From Parafrankia irregularis (GTDB lineage Bacteria; Actinomycetota; Actinomycetes; Frankiales; Frankiaceae): DNA of 64,000 bases. Made by a program: the position numbers and the translations under genes. Below, in pieces: positions 7,896 to 16,668 of the stretch (position 1 is its first letter; the number at the start of each line of letters is the position of its first letter). Below the pieces are notes generated by a model. The model did not search any database. It was not told where the DNA came from and saw nothing but the letters and a program-made list of their open reading frames with translations. The stretch lies in NCBI RefSeq assembly GCF_001536285.1, contig NZ_FAOZ01000022.1:78358-142357 (forward strand), written 5' to 3'.

Positions 7896-8864
7896 CTAGA
7901 CGCTGGCGGCGGTGGCCGTGCTGCTGAGCCGGCCCCGGATCCAGTCGATGGTGTGCCCGAGCCCGGCGTCCAGGCTGACCTGCGGGCGCCAGCCGATCGC
8001 CTGCTGGGCGAGGGCGACGTCCAGCGCGATGTGCTGGAGCTCCCCGGGCCGCGGCGCGGCGAACTGCGGATCGTCCGGCACACCCACCAGGCGCGCGACA
8101 CGGCTGTGCAGGTCCCGCACCGTGGTCTCGACCGCCGTCCCGATGTTGAGCCGCAGGCCGTTGGCGGCCTCGGCCGGCACGCATCGGGCGAAGGCGTCCG
8201 CGACGTCCGCGACGTAGACGTAGTCCCGGCTGGTCGTGCCGTCACCGAAGATCTTGGTCGGGCGGCCCTCCAGCAGCGCGGTGCCGAAGATCGCGACCAC
8301 ACCGGCCTCGCCGTGCGGATCCTGCCGCGGGCCGAAGACGTTGCCCAGCGCCAGCGCGGTGCTGGCCAGGCCGTAGGTCGCGCGGTAGACGTTGAGGTAG
8401 AGCTCGCCCGCGGCCTTGCCGGCCGCGTACGGCGATTCCGGGGACGGCGCGACGGCCTCGCTGACCGGCAGCACGGCCGGGGTGCCGTAGATCGACCCGC
8501 CCGACGACGTGTGGATCACCTTCGACGCACCCGCCAGTCGGGCCGCCTCCAGCACGTTGATCGTGCCCAGCACATTGAGGCGTGCGTCGCGCAGCGGATC
8601 GGCCACACTCACCCGGACGTCGATCTGCGCGGCGAGATGAGCCACGACATCCGGCCGAACCCGCGCGACGAAGTCGGTGAGGCCGGTGGCCGTGATATCG
8701 CCCTTCTCGAAGGAGAAACGGGCATCTGACCCCGCCTGCGCGAGATTCTCCATTCGCCCGGACGACAGGTCGTCAAGCCCGACGACCGAATGACCATCGG
8801 CAAGCATCCGGTCGACGACCGTGGAACCGATGAAACCGGCCGCGCCGGTCACGAGGATACGCAC
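7896..8864 (-). CDS. galE1: NAD-dependent sugar epimerase, GalE1-like
   Basis: This 322-residue extended SDR enzyme has the NAD motif GAAGFIG at residues 7-13, HLAAQIDVRVSVADP, HTSSGGSIYGTP, and the catalytic YAAGK (in SPYAAGKAAGELY). It also has GPRQDPHGEAGVV and GDGTTSRDYVYV. This combination closely resembles mycobacterial GalE1 (Rv3634c), which is annotated as UDP-glucose/UDP-galactose 4-epimerase. The protein most likely supplies UDP-galactose for cell-envelope sugars; the exact substrate is not provable from sequence. Start is GTG 8864. It is the first gene in a leftward run downstream of rsrA, after a 239-bp gap in which I see only GC-rich inverted repeats. Confidence 0.88.
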   Translation of the reverse strand: MRILVTGAAGFIGSTVVDRMLADGHSVVGLDDLSSGRMENLAQAGSDARFSFEKGDITATGLTDFVARVRPDVVAHLAAQIDVRVSVADPLRDARLNVLGTINVLEAARLAGASKVIHTSSGGSIYGTPAVLPVSEAVAPSPESPYAAGKAAGELYLNVYRATYGLASTALALGNVFGPRQDPHGEAGVVAIFGTALLEGRPTKIFGDGTTSRDYVYVADVADAFARCVPAEAANGLRLNIGTAVETTVRDLHSRVARLVGVPDDPQFAAPRPGELQHIALDVALAQQAIGWRPQVSLDAGLGHTIDWIRGRLSSTATAASV

Positions 8865-9103
8865 ACACAGAAGCCTAACCGCAGCAGCTGTGAGCCCGAT
8901 AAGCGCCGCACCTGAAAAGCACCGCTTCCGCGCTCACGCCCGCCGCCGACGGCCTGCCGGCCGGCCGGCCCGGCCAGGCACCTGCTCGCCCCGCTCCACG
9001 CCGGGGCCGCCGGGGAGTGTCGAGACGCCCGGGCGCACCCGGGACGGCGCCGCACACGCAGCCGCCGCAGGCACCCCGCTCCAGACCCGCCGGCGGCCGC
9101 CCC

Positions 9104-9391
9104 CTACTCCGGCTGGAACTCGGCGGCCGCGTCGCTATCGGAGCGGGCCGCCCGCAGCCGCGCGAGCACGCTCAACCGCAGCGAATCCGGCGCCCGCTCA
9201 CCGCCGCACTTGCGGGCGACGAGCATTTTCACCTCGTGTTCCACGCCGAACTCCCGCAGGCACGGCGAACACTCGTCGAGATGCGACCGGATGAGATTCT
9301 GCTGTGAACCGTTGCACTCGCCGTCCAGGTAGAGAAAAACGGCGTCGAGCACCTTCCGGCAGTCAATGTTGTGGCTTGCTCCACAGCTCAC
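9104..9391 (-). CDS. rsrA: Redox-sensing zinc anti-sigma factor RsrA
   Basis: This 95-residue ZAS-family anti-sigma factor has C3, C11, H37, C41, C44 and C62 at the same numbering as Streptomyces RsrA. HLDECSPC is the H-x3-C-x2-C zinc site. Oxidation of the trigger cysteines to a disulfide releases zinc and frees SigR in the family. Its GTG overlaps the sigR stop codon (GTGA), so the two are translated in a coupled ratio. The C-terminal 30 residues are an unconserved acidic tail. The pair controls the thiol-oxidative stress response, consistent with a mycoredoxin gene at 43001. Confidence 0.95.
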   Translation of the reverse strand: MSCGASHNIDCRKVLDAVFLYLDGECNGSQQNLIRSHLDECSPCLREFGVEHEVKMLVARKCGGERAPDSLRLSVLARLRAARSDSDAAAEFQPE

Positions 9392-10200
9392 GACCCACCG
9401 CCCTCGTTCTCGGCGGACCCGGCCGGAACAAGCCCGCGCTCCTGCGCGTACTGCTCCAGCGACTTCCGCAGACCACGCCGCCCACGGTGCAACCGGGACA
9501 TGACCGTTCCGATCGGCGTGCCCATGATCTCAGCGATCTCCTTGTAGGAGAACCCTTCGACATCGGCCAGGTAGACCGCCATCCGGAAATCCTCGGGCAG
9601 GGCCTGCAGCGCCTCGGTGATGTCGCTGTCAGGCAGATGCTCCAGCGCCTCCGCCTCGGCGCTTTTGAGGCCGGTCGACGTGTGTGACTCGGCCTCGGCG
9701 AGCTGCCAGTCCTCGACCTGCTCGGTCGGACTCTGCAACGGCTGGCGCTGACGCTTCCGGTAGGTGTTGATGAAGGTGTTCGTCAGGATGCGGTACAGCC
9801 AGGCCTTGAGGTTGGTGCCCTCCTGGAACTGGTGAAACGCCGCGAACGCCTTGACGAAGGTCTCCTGGACGAGATCCTCCGCGTCCGCGGGGTTGCGCGT
9901 CATCCGCAACGCGGCCGCGTAAAGCTGGTCGAGGAACGGCAGCGCATCCCGCTCAAAGCGAGCGCCGCGTGCCTCGGCTGTCTCGTCGCCGGTCTCGTCG
10001 ACCAGGATCACTCCTTCACCGTGCCCGGGACCAGTCACCGGCCCACCGACGACTGCCCGGACCGCCCAACTCTCCGCGCCGGACGATACCCCTGCCACGG
10101 ACCATGCGCGTGGCGGCGCCGCGGCGTTACCTCCGTGCCCCGGGCGCGTCGCACGACATTCCGTCGGCGGCGCAGCCGGAACAATGTGGTGGGACCTCAT
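9388..10200 (-). CDS. sigR: ECF sigma factor SigR/SigH, with possible long and short forms
   Basis: The sigma-70 core has region 2 ([27 protein letters not shown]), [16 protein letters not shown], and region 4 ([29 protein letters not shown]). Two starts are plausible. GTG 10011 gives the usual short protein of 207 residues. ATG 10200, preceded by TGGAGG at a good distance, adds a 63-residue Ala/Pro-rich extension. A perfect SigR-type promoter lies further upstream, so the induced transcript would carry both starts. Streptomyces SigR likewise has an N-terminally extended, stress-induced and unstable form; I infer the same here. The stop overlaps rsrA. Confidence 0.9.
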   Translation of the reverse strand: MRSHHIVPAAPPTECRATRPGHGGNAAAPPRAWSVAGVSSGAESWAVRAVVGGPVTGPGHGEGVILVDETGDETAEARGARFERDALPFLDQLYAAALRMTRNPADAEDLVQETFVKAFAAFHQFQEGTNLKAWLYRILTNTFINTYRKRQRQPLQSPTEQVEDWQLAEAESHTSTGLKSAEAEALEHLPDSDITEALQALPEDFRMAVYLADVEGFSYKEIAEIMGTPIGTVMSRLHRGRRGLRKSLEQYAQERGLVPAGSAENEGGGS

Positions 10201-10287
10201 CGAACCTCCACGACGCGGCCACCGTGGGAGCCGCACCACCTCGGTGCCCCTCGCCCGGTGCCTGCCTCTTGCCCTTCCACTCCGCCA

Positions 10288-10314
10288 AACCAGCGAACGC
10301 CGGTCCCAATTCCC
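10288..10314 (-). promoter_or_regulatory. SigR-type autoregulatory promoter upstream of sigR
   Basis: On the minus strand GGGAAT (10314-10309) is followed by exactly 18 nt and then GTT (10290-10288). This matches the known SigR/SigH consensus GGGAAT-N18-GTT. Transcription would begin near 10281, about 80 nt before ATG 10200 of sigR. The site lies in the 222-bp gap after the upstream hydrolase gene. Confidence 0.85.
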
Positions 10315-10422
10315 GGTTCCAGCGACGCGAACCTGGGTACCAGAGGTGGACGTGAGCACACATCCGGGGCGCGCCACGCTCTCCTGCGGGCCGCCACGGC
10401 CTTCGACCCTTCCGGGGCCGTC

Positions 10423-11181
10423 TCAGACCTCGGCAGCGGTGCCACCGGCGGCACCGCCACCACCGGAGCCACCGGAGCCAGCAGTGGCCCCGACGCCGGC
10501 AGTGCCGGCCAGCTGCCCGAGCAGCCAGGACGAACCGAGATCCGCGGCCTCGGCGGCCACCTCGCCCACCGTCCTCGCGTCACGGACCCGAACCCGGAAC
10601 GAGTGGTCGGCGCCAGCCACGATCCGCACCTCGACCTGTCGGGACGGGTCGGCCGCCGGGGTTCCGAAGGCGTCACGTTCACCCTGGATCACCAGCACCG
10701 GCACACCGGCGTCGGCCAGCTCCGGCTCGCGCGAGGGCCGCCCACCCGGCGGCTGCAGCGGGAAGCCCAGCGCCAGCACCGCGCGGGCCCCGACCGTGCG
10801 GGCACAGCGGACCGCCACCCGGGACCCCATCGACGCGCCGGCGAGCCCGAGGAACGCCGGGGAGCCCAGGGCCGCCACCGCGGCCGTGAGGACCCCGTCC
10901 AGCCGGCTCGGGCGGTCCGGCGCGCGGCGACCGGCCACCCGGTAGGGCATCTCCAGCGTGGCGACCCGTGTTCCGGCCCCCGCCAGGCGGCCGGCGAGCG
11001 CGGTCAGCACCGGCGTGTCGGTGCCGCTGCCAGCGCCGTGCAGCAGCACCACGGTCGCTCCGGGAGGTGCGGTGACACCCGCGAACGGGGCGCCGGCCTG
11101 GGCAGACCCCGGACCCGCGTCCAGCGGAGCGGGAACTACCCGCAGGCGTCCACCGTCGACAGAGATGAGTTCCCCGATCAC
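10423..11181 (-). CDS. Alpha/beta hydrolase, KANL3/Tex30-like
   Basis: This 252-residue protein has an oxyanion-type VVLLHGAGSGTDTP segment, a nucleophile elbow GASMGS, a late aspartate in VIQGERDAFGTP and a histidine in VAGADHSF. Together these form a Ser-Asp-His triad. This pattern matches the small dienelactone-hydrolase/KANL3-Tex30 group, with no defined substrate. The last about 30 residues are a Gly/Ala-rich tail. Its GTG overlaps the stop of a small upstream frame (GTGA). A 222-bp gap holding the sigR promoter follows it. Confidence 0.75.
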   Translation of the reverse strand: MIGELISVDGGRLRVVPAPLDAGPGSAQAGAPFAGVTAPPGATVVLLHGAGSGTDTPVLTALAGRLAGAGTRVATLEMPYRVAGRRAPDRPSRLDGVLTAAVAALGSPAFLGLAGASMGSRVAVRCARTVGARAVLALGFPLQPPGGRPSREPELADAGVPVLVIQGERDAFGTPAADPSRQVEVRIVAGADHSFRVRVRDARTVGEVAAEAADLGSSWLLGQLAGTAGVGATAGSGGSGGGGAAGGTAAEV

Positions 11182-11432
11182 CGCGAGCGCTCCGCCGGGC
11201 TGGCGTCAGTCACCGGCCTGCCGGTCACCAGCCCGCCGGTCACTGGCCCGCCGGTCGCGGCCCGCGCCGGGCGGGCCTTCGCGGCGGGCGGGGAAACGGC
11301 GAACAGGGGAACCGGAACGTGCACGAACGGCACGCGGGTCTCCCTGTTGCCCGAGCCGGTATGGAAGGACACTGCGTGGTCGGCCCGAACATCTGTCAGA
11401 ATTTCACCTTGCGTGTGTGACATGCCTCGCAT
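11178..11432 (-). CDS. Hypothetical small protein coupled to the hydrolase
   Basis: This frame of about 84 residues starts at ATG 11432, with GAGGGG a few bases upstream (ATG 11423 is also possible). It reads HTQGEILTDVRADHAVSFHTGSG near the N-terminus and ends in a repetitive VTGGLVTGRPVTD tail. I recognise no family. Support comes from the ribosome site, the four-base overlap of its stop with the hydrolase start and the absence of a competing gene. The repetitive tail reflects a GC-rich minisatellite and could mean the frame is fortuitous. Confidence 0.45.
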   Translation of the reverse strand: MRGMSHTQGEILTDVRADHAVSFHTGSGNRETRVPFVHVPVPLFAVSPPAAKARPARAATGGPVTGGLVTGRPVTDASPAERSR

Positions 11433-11461
11433 CATTGCCCCTCGAAGGGTAGGAACGGTCC

Positions 11462-12274
11462 ATGCTGTCTGGCGCCGACGCCGACGCTCACTCGTCCCGG
11501 GCGAACACGAACACGCTGGTCTGTGAGGCCCCGGCCAACAGTGACGACCCCTACTGGGCCTTCTACGAGGAAGTCGCCTCGGCCCAGCTGCGGGAATGGC
11601 TGCCCACCGGGCCGGTCCGCGTCCTCGACGTCTCCGGCCCGCGTGCCAGGTTCGCACGCCAGATGGCCACCGCGGGTCACGAGGTGGTGCGGGTGGTCAG
11701 CAGCCTGACCATTGATGACGCACCGGGTGCGAGCGACCCGGCGCCCGGCTCCGGCCCCGGCCGGCTGCAGCGGGTCGTCGGCGACGCGCGCTCGCTCGAC
11801 TGGTTCCGGCCCGGGTCCTTCGACGCCGTTCTCGCCGAGGCACGCGCCCTGTCGTTCTGCCTGGCGACGGAGACGACCCTCGAGGAGATCTACCAGATGC
11901 TGCGGCCAGGTGGCCGTCTGCTGCTCTGTGTCGACTCGCTGCTGCTGGGCCTTGCCCGGCTCGCCGAGCAGCACCGGTGGGCGGAGCTTTCGGACGTGCC
12001 ACGCGCGGATGTCGTCCTGGTTCCGGCCGAGGACGGCAGCATCACCCGCTGCTTCTGGCCCGAGGAGCTGCGTGCCCTGCTGACCAGCGCCGGGCTGGAG
12101 GTCGACTGGATCCGCCCGCGCACCGTGCTCTCGGCCGAGGCGGTCCGCCGGGCCGTCGCCGAGGACGTCTCCTGCTTCCCCACCCTGGTCCGTACCGAGG
12201 TCGAGCTGGCCGCCGAGCGCGAGGGCGAGTCGATCGGTATTCATCTGATCGCCTCGGCCCGCCGGCCTGACTGA
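11462..12274 (+). CDS. Class I SAM-dependent methyltransferase
   Basis: The 270-residue protein has a Rossmann methyltransferase core. Motif I is VRVLDVSGPRARFARQMA (about residues 50-67), followed by an acidic motif II region, VVGDARSLDWFRPGSFDAV and the post-motif MLRPGGRLLLCVDS. The substrate is unknown. ATG 11462 has AGGGTAGGA about 7 nt upstream. It lies 26 bp before aroA and probably forms a transcript with aroA and rsgA. Position suggests no specific link to the shikimate pathway. Confidence 0.75.
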   Translation: MLSGADADAHSSRANTNTLVCEAPANSDDPYWAFYEEVASAQLREWLPTGPVRVLDVSGPRARFARQMATAGHEVVRVVSSLTIDDAPGASDPAPGSGPGRLQRVVGDARSLDWFRPGSFDAVLAEARALSFCLATETTLEEIYQMLRPGGRLLLCVDSLLLGLARLAEQHRWAELSDVPRADVVLVPAEDGSITRCFWPEELRALLTSAGLEVDWIRPRTVLSAEAVRRAVAEDVSCFPTLVRTEVELAAEREGESIGIHLIASARRPD

Positions 12275-12300
12275 CGGCCGGAATCCGGCATGCTGGCACC

Positions 12301-13668
12301 GTGACCACCACCACCCGCGAGCAGCGCGAGCAACACGACCCGTGGCCGGCGCCGGTAGCGACCGGGCCGGTCAGCGCAACCGTCGCGGTACCCGGCTCCA
12401 AATCCGGCACCAACCGCGCGCTGGTCCTGGCCGCCCTCGCGGACGGGGCCTCCCGGCTGCGTGGTCCGCTCCGCTCGCGGGACACGCTGCTGATGGCGGC
12501 CGCACTGCGCAACCTGGGCGCGCAGGTGACGGACGCGCCCGCCACCGACCCCGGTCCGGCCGGCGCCGACCTCGTCGTCACCGGCCCCGTCGGGGCGATC
12601 AACGGTGGGCTGGCCTCGATCGACTGCGGCAACGCCGGCACCGTCGCGCGCTTCACGCCGGCGCTGGCCACCCTGGCCAAGGGCGACGTCCACTTCGACG
12701 GCGACCCGCGCATGCGGGAGCGCCCGCTGACCCCGCTGCTGGCCGCGTTGCGGGAGCTCGGCGCGCGGATCGACGGTGATCGGATGCCGTTCACGGTGCG
12801 GGGCGGCGGCGGCATCGCCGGTGGTGCGGTGACGGTGGACGCGTCGACGTCAAGCCAGCTGGTGTCCGGGCTGCTGCTCGCGGCGTCCCGGTTCGAGCGC
12901 GGCGCGACCGTGACGCACGCGGGGCACCGGCTGCCGTCGGGCCCCTACCTGGACATGACGGTCGCCGACCTGCGCGCGGCCGGGGTGACGGTGCACGTCG
13001 ACGTCCCCGGGCCGGGCGACCGGCCGTCGGGTACCGCCGACGCGGCGTCCATCAGGCGTTGGCGGGTGGAGCCCGGCGGCCCCGCGCCGCTGGACCGGGT
13101 CATCGAGCCCGACCTGAACAGCGCGACTGCCTTCCTCGCCGCCGCGGTCGCCACCGGCGGCCAGGTCACCATCCCGGGCTGGCCCGCCCACACCGAGCAG
13201 CCCGGGCGTCTGTTGCCCGAGCTGCTGGTGGCCATGGGCGCCGAGGCGGAGTTGCGCCCGGAAGGGCTGCGGGTCACCGGCGGCGGGCGGATCACCGGCA
13301 TCGACGCCGACCTCTCCGACTTCGGGGAGGCCGCGCCGGTGCTGACGGGCCTCGCGGTGCTCGCGGATACCCCGTCCCGGCTGCGTGGCATCGCCCACCT
13401 GCGCCTGCAGGAGACGGACCGGCTCGCCGCGCTGGCCAGCGAGCTGGGCAAGCTCGGCGCACGGATCGCCGTCACCGACGACGGCCTGCGGATCGATCCG
13501 GTGCCGCTGCGCGGTGCGCGCCTCGACCCGCACGCCGACCACCGGCTGGCGATGACCTTCGCCGTCGTCGGCCTCGCGGTGCCCGGGGTCACCATCGACG
13601 ACATCGCCACGACCGGCAAGACAGTCCCCGACTTCGCCCGGATGTGGACCTCGATGCTGGCCGGCTGA
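12301..13668 (+). CDS. aroA: 3-phosphoshikimate 1-carboxyvinyltransferase (EPSP synthase)
   Basis: AroA joins shikimate-3-phosphate and phosphoenolpyruvate on the way to chorismate. The 455-residue protein shows PGSKSGTNRALVLAALADG near residue 30, CGNAGTVARF, GDPRMRERPL, the catalytic acidic segment DFGEAAPVLTGLAVLA and LRLQETDRLAAL. Two motifs differ from the Escherichia coli type (KSxSNR and NAGTAMRP), as is usual for this actinobacterial group. Start is GTG 12301; a CATGCT box 6 nt upstream may be an internal promoter. It is followed four bases later by rsgA. Confidence 0.95.
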   Translation: MTTTTREQREQHDPWPAPVATGPVSATVAVPGSKSGTNRALVLAALADGASRLRGPLRSRDTLLMAAALRNLGAQVTDAPATDPGPAGADLVVTGPVGAINGGLASIDCGNAGTVARFTPALATLAKGDVHFDGDPRMRERPLTPLLAALRELGARIDGDRMPFTVRGGGGIAGGAVTVDASTSSQLVSGLLLAASRFERGATVTHAGHRLPSGPYLDMTVADLRAAGVTVHVDVPGPGDRPSGTADAASIRRWRVEPGGPAPLDRVIEPDLNSATAFLAAAVATGGQVTIPGWPAHTEQPGRLLPELLVAMGAEAELRPEGLRVTGGGRITGIDADLSDFGEAAPVLTGLAVLADTPSRLRGIAHLRLQETDRLAALASELGKLGARIAVTDDGLRIDPVPLRGARLDPHADHRLAMTFAVVGLAVPGVTIDDIATTGKTVPDFARMWTSMLAG

Positions 13669-13672
13669 CACC

Positions 13673-14731
13673 GTGGCACGCGAACTGGACGAGGACGACG
13701 TCCGCACCCGACCCGGCCGGGGTTCCCGGCCGCGGACCCGGATCCGGCCCGAGCACGCCGACGCGACCCGGGCCGTCGTGGTCGCGGTCGATCGTGGGCG
13801 CTACACCTGCCGGCCGGGCAGCGCAGGCGCGTCGGGGGCGTCACGTGGCAAGGCCGGCCGGCCGGGCGGGCGGGCCGGTGCAGGCGAGGCGGACGGGGCG
13901 GGCGCCGAGCTGGTCGCCGCCGTGCGCGGCGGGTCGATGCGCCGGACCTCCGTCGTCGTCGGCGACCAGGTCGAGCTCGTCGGTGATCTGTCAGGGCGGC
14001 CCGGTTCCCTGGCCCGCATCGTGCGCCGCGAGGAACGGAGCAGCCTGCTGCGCCGGACCGCGGACGACGCCGACCCCGTCGAGCGGCCCATCGTCGCGAA
14101 CGCGGATCTGCTTGTCATCGTCTGTGCTCTGACCGACCCGCCGCCCCGCACCGGTCTGATCGACCGGTGCCTGGTGGCCGCGTACGACGGCGGGTTGACA
14201 CCGGTGCTGTGCCTGACCAAGACGGACCTCGCGGATCCCGGCCCGGTGCGGGAGTCCTATGAGCCGCTCGGGCTACCGGTGGTCACCACCCGTCCAGGCG
14301 GTGACCTGGACCCGCTGCTCGTCCTCCTGCACGAGGCCACCAGCGTCTTCTTCGGCCACAGCGGAGTCGGGAAGTCGACACTGGTGAACCGACTCGTCCC
14401 GAACGCCGACCGGGCCATCGGCGTGGTCAACGCGGTCACCGGCCGCGGCCGCCACACCTCCTCGGCCGCGGTGGCGCTCGCCCTGCCCGCCGGGGGGACG
14501 GTGGTCGACACTCCCGGGATCCGCTCGTTCGGGCTGGGTGCCGTCCAGCCCGAACGGGTCCTGCTGGCCTTCGACGATCTGTCCGCCGCGACGGTCGACT
14601 GTGAGCCCGGATGCGACCACCTGACCGCTCCGGACTGCGGGCTCGACGCGGCCGTCCAGGCCGGTCGGGTCGACCCCGTACGGGTGGCCAGCCTGCGGCG
14701 GCTGCTCGCCACCCGCGTCACGCCCGGCTGA
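13673..14731 (+). CDS. rsgA: Ribosome small-subunit GTPase RsgA
   Basis: RsgA is a circularly permuted GTPase that checks late 30S assembly. The 352-residue protein has an OB-fold N-terminus, then motifs in the permuted order: G4 TKTD, G1 GHSGVGKST and G3 DTPG. A C-terminal zinc site follows (CEPGCDHLTAPDCGLDAAV). The N-terminal 35 residues are a basic, Arg-rich extension that could contact rRNA. GTG 13673 lies 4 bp after the aroA stop, matching the aroA-rsgA pairing of mycobacteria. Confidence 0.93.
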   Translation: MARELDEDDVRTRPGRGSRPRTRIRPEHADATRAVVVAVDRGRYTCRPGSAGASGASRGKAGRPGGRAGAGEADGAGAELVAAVRGGSMRRTSVVVGDQVELVGDLSGRPGSLARIVRREERSSLLRRTADDADPVERPIVANADLLVIVCALTDPPPRTGLIDRCLVAAYDGGLTPVLCLTKTDLADPGPVRESYEPLGLPVVTTRPGGDLDPLLVLLHEATSVFFGHSGVGKSTLVNRLVPNADRAIGVVNAVTGRGRHTSSAAVALALPAGGTVVDTPGIRSFGLGAVQPERVLLAFDDLSAATVDCEPGCDHLTAPDCGLDAAVQAGRVDPVRVASLRRLLATRVTPG

Positions 14732-14890
14732 CCCGGGGTCGGCACTGGTGCTGGTGCCGACGCCCGCGCCGGCACCGGTTCCGGGGCTGCCGGCCCGGAC
14801 AACCGAGGCAACGGTGCCGCACAACCACTGGCGTCCCAGAACTGCGCGCGGTCGCGCAGGGCTAGCTTCAACCATGTGATCAACAAACCC

Positions 14891-14931
14891 TGATCCCGAT
14901 CGGGTGATCATGCTAACGGGGCACCTAGTCT
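14891..14931 (+). promoter_or_regulatory. Candidate TetR operator and leaderless promoter
   Basis: An imperfect palindrome, TGATCCCGATCGGGTGATCA (14891-14910), centred on CGATCG, is followed by TAGTCT (14926-14931). That box ends 6 nt before GTG 14938. The palindrome falls where the -35 would be, so binding there would block the promoter of the TetR gene. A second TGATCA is at 14877-14882. Autorepression is inferred. Confidence 0.45.
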
Positions 14932-14937
14932 CGGGCT

Positions 14938-15735
14938 GTGATTGATCAAGGGACGGTGCCGCGCGCGAGCGAGTTCGCCCGCGTAGCCCGCCGCCGGCGC
15001 CGGCAGCCGGTGGAGGCCGAACGCGAGATCCTGCGGGCCGCGACGGAGATGATCGGATCCTCCGAGACCAACGTGCCGATCACCGTGGCCGCGCTGATGG
15101 CACGGACGGGGCTGGGGCGGTCGGCGTTCTATGCCTACTTCCGCGACCTTCCCGATCTGCTGCGCCGGCTGCTCCACGAGATAGAGGGCGAGCTCTCGGC
15201 GACGTCGTCCGCCTGGTTCGACGGCAACGGCGACCCGGCCGAGGACTGCCGGCGTTCCGCGCAGACCCTGGTCGACGTCTACCAGCGGCACGGGCTCATC
15301 CTCAGCGCCATCGCGGACGCCGCCGCGGCGGACCCCGACCTCGCGGCCCGCTACCAGCAGGCGACGGTGGACGGATTCGCCGCCGCCGTGGCCGAGCGGG
15401 TCGACCGGGAACGCAACCGCGGCACGGTTCCCGGCGACCAGCACCCGCAGAGCCCACGGGCGCTGATGGCGATGACCGATACATATCTGCGCGAAACGCT
15501 CGGCCGCCATCCGCGGGCGGATCCCGCCGTCGTAGTGAGAACGCTCACGCTGGTGTGGTCCCAGGCCCTCTACGGGCGGACACCCGCCGACCCGGCGGAG
15601 CCGCCGACCCGCACGGCGACACCAGATAACAGCGGGCCAGCGGCCCCTGACGATGTGCCCGCGGCCCGAGACGGCCGGATCGAGGCCGCACGCCCGGTGG
15701 GCGCAGGGCTGATCCCGCGACGTCGAAACTCGTAG
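14938..15735 (+). CDS. TetR-family transcriptional regulator
   Basis: The 265-residue protein has an N-terminal helix-turn-helix (ILRAATEMIGSSETNVPITVAALMARTGLGRSAFYAYFRDLPDLL, about residues 27-72) of TetR type. A helical ligand domain and a disordered C-terminal 45 residues follow. The ligand and targets are unknown. GTG 14938 is probably a leaderless start, since TAGTCT lies 6 nt upstream. Its TAG stop codon forms part of the likely -10 box of hisN (15733). Confidence 0.82.
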   Translation: MIDQGTVPRASEFARVARRRRRQPVEAEREILRAATEMIGSSETNVPITVAALMARTGLGRSAFYAYFRDLPDLLRRLLHEIEGELSATSSAWFDGNGDPAEDCRRSAQTLVDVYQRHGLILSAIADAAAADPDLAARYQQATVDGFAAAVAERVDRERNRGTVPGDQHPQSPRALMAMTDTYLRETLGRHPRADPAVVVRTLTLVWSQALYGRTPADPAEPPTRTATPDNSGPAAPDDVPAARDGRIEAARPVGAGLIPRRRNS

Positions 15736-15738
15736 TCT
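15733..15738 (+). promoter_or_regulatory. Leaderless -10 box for hisN
   Basis: TAGTCT ends 6 nt before GTG 15745 and shares bases with the TAG stop of the preceding TetR gene. The same hexamer and spacing precede the TetR gene itself, supporting a leaderless start. No obvious -35. Confidence 0.45.
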
Positions 15739-15744
15739 TCCCTC

Positions 15745-16587
15745 GTGACTCCGTCAAACCCGAGCCCCGTCAGCGCCAACCCGGCCGGGGCGGTCGACCC
15801 CACCGGCTGGCTGGCCGACGACCTCGCGCTCGCCCTGAGCCTCGCCGACGCCGCCGACCGGATCACCCTCTCCCGTTTCCAGGCGGTGGACCTCCACGTC
15901 GAGTCGAAGCCCGACAACACCCCGGTCTCCGACGCGGACACCGCCGTCGAGTCCATGATCCGTGAGCGCCTCGCCGTCGCGCGGCCCGGCGACGGCGTGC
16001 TCGGCGAGGAGGAGGGCCTCGTCGGTGAGAACGCGCGCCGGCGCTGGATTCTCGACCCCGTCGACGGCACCAAGAACTTCGTCCGCGGGGTGCCCGTGTG
16101 GGGCACGCTGCTCGGTCTCGAGGTCGACGGCGAGATGGTCGTCGGTGTCGCGAGCGCACCGGCGATGAGCCGGCGCTGGTGGGCCGCCCAGGGCATGGGC
16201 GCCTTCACCCGCAACGCCACCGGTGACACCCGCGCCCTGCGGGTCTCCTCCGTCACCCGGTTGTCCGACGCGTTCCTCTCGTTCGCCTCGATCGAGGGGT
16301 GGCGGACGGCCGACCGGCTGCCGGAGTTCCTCAGCCTCGCCGAGCAGGTCTGGCGCAGCCGGGCCTACGGCGACTTCTGGTCGCACATGATGGTCGCCGA
16401 GGGCGCCGTCGACCTCGCCTGCGAGCCGGAGGTCTCGCTGTGGGATCTCGCCGCCCTCCAGATCATCGTCGAGGAGGCCGGCGGGCGCTTCACCGACCTG
16501 AGTGGGCAGCGCGGGCCGTCCCACGGCACGATCCTCACCACGAACGGCCACCTGCATGACCTCGCCCTGAAGCACTTCACCAGCTGA
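15745..16587 (+). CDS. hisN: Histidinol-phosphatase, inositol monophosphatase family
   Basis: The 280-residue protein has the metal-binding motifs of the IMPase fold: GEEEG (about 90), ILDPVDGTKNFVRGVPVWGTL (about 105-125) and the late motif WDLAALQIIVEEAGG. The sequence is of HisN type, which removes phosphate from histidinol phosphate in actinobacterial histidine synthesis. A general inositol-monophosphatase role cannot be excluded. The N-terminal 15 residues are low-complexity. It follows the TetR gene with a 9-bp gap. Confidence 0.85.
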   Translation: MTPSNPSPVSANPAGAVDPTGWLADDLALALSLADAADRITLSRFQAVDLHVESKPDNTPVSDADTAVESMIRERLAVARPGDGVLGEEEGLVGENARRRWILDPVDGTKNFVRGVPVWGTLLGLEVDGEMVVGVASAPAMSRRWWAAQGMGAFTRNATGDTRALRVSSVTRLSDAFLSFASIEGWRTADRLPEFLSLAEQVWRSRAYGDFWSHMMVAEGAVDLACEPEVSLWDLAALQIIVEEAGGRFTDLSGQRGPSHGTILTTNGHLHDLALKHFTS

Positions 16588-16668
16588 GCCGCCGGTGACG
16601 CGCCCGACGCACCTGACGCGACCCACCCGGACCTCGGCCCGCCCGGTGCGGCTCCGGGTGGTCGGCAC

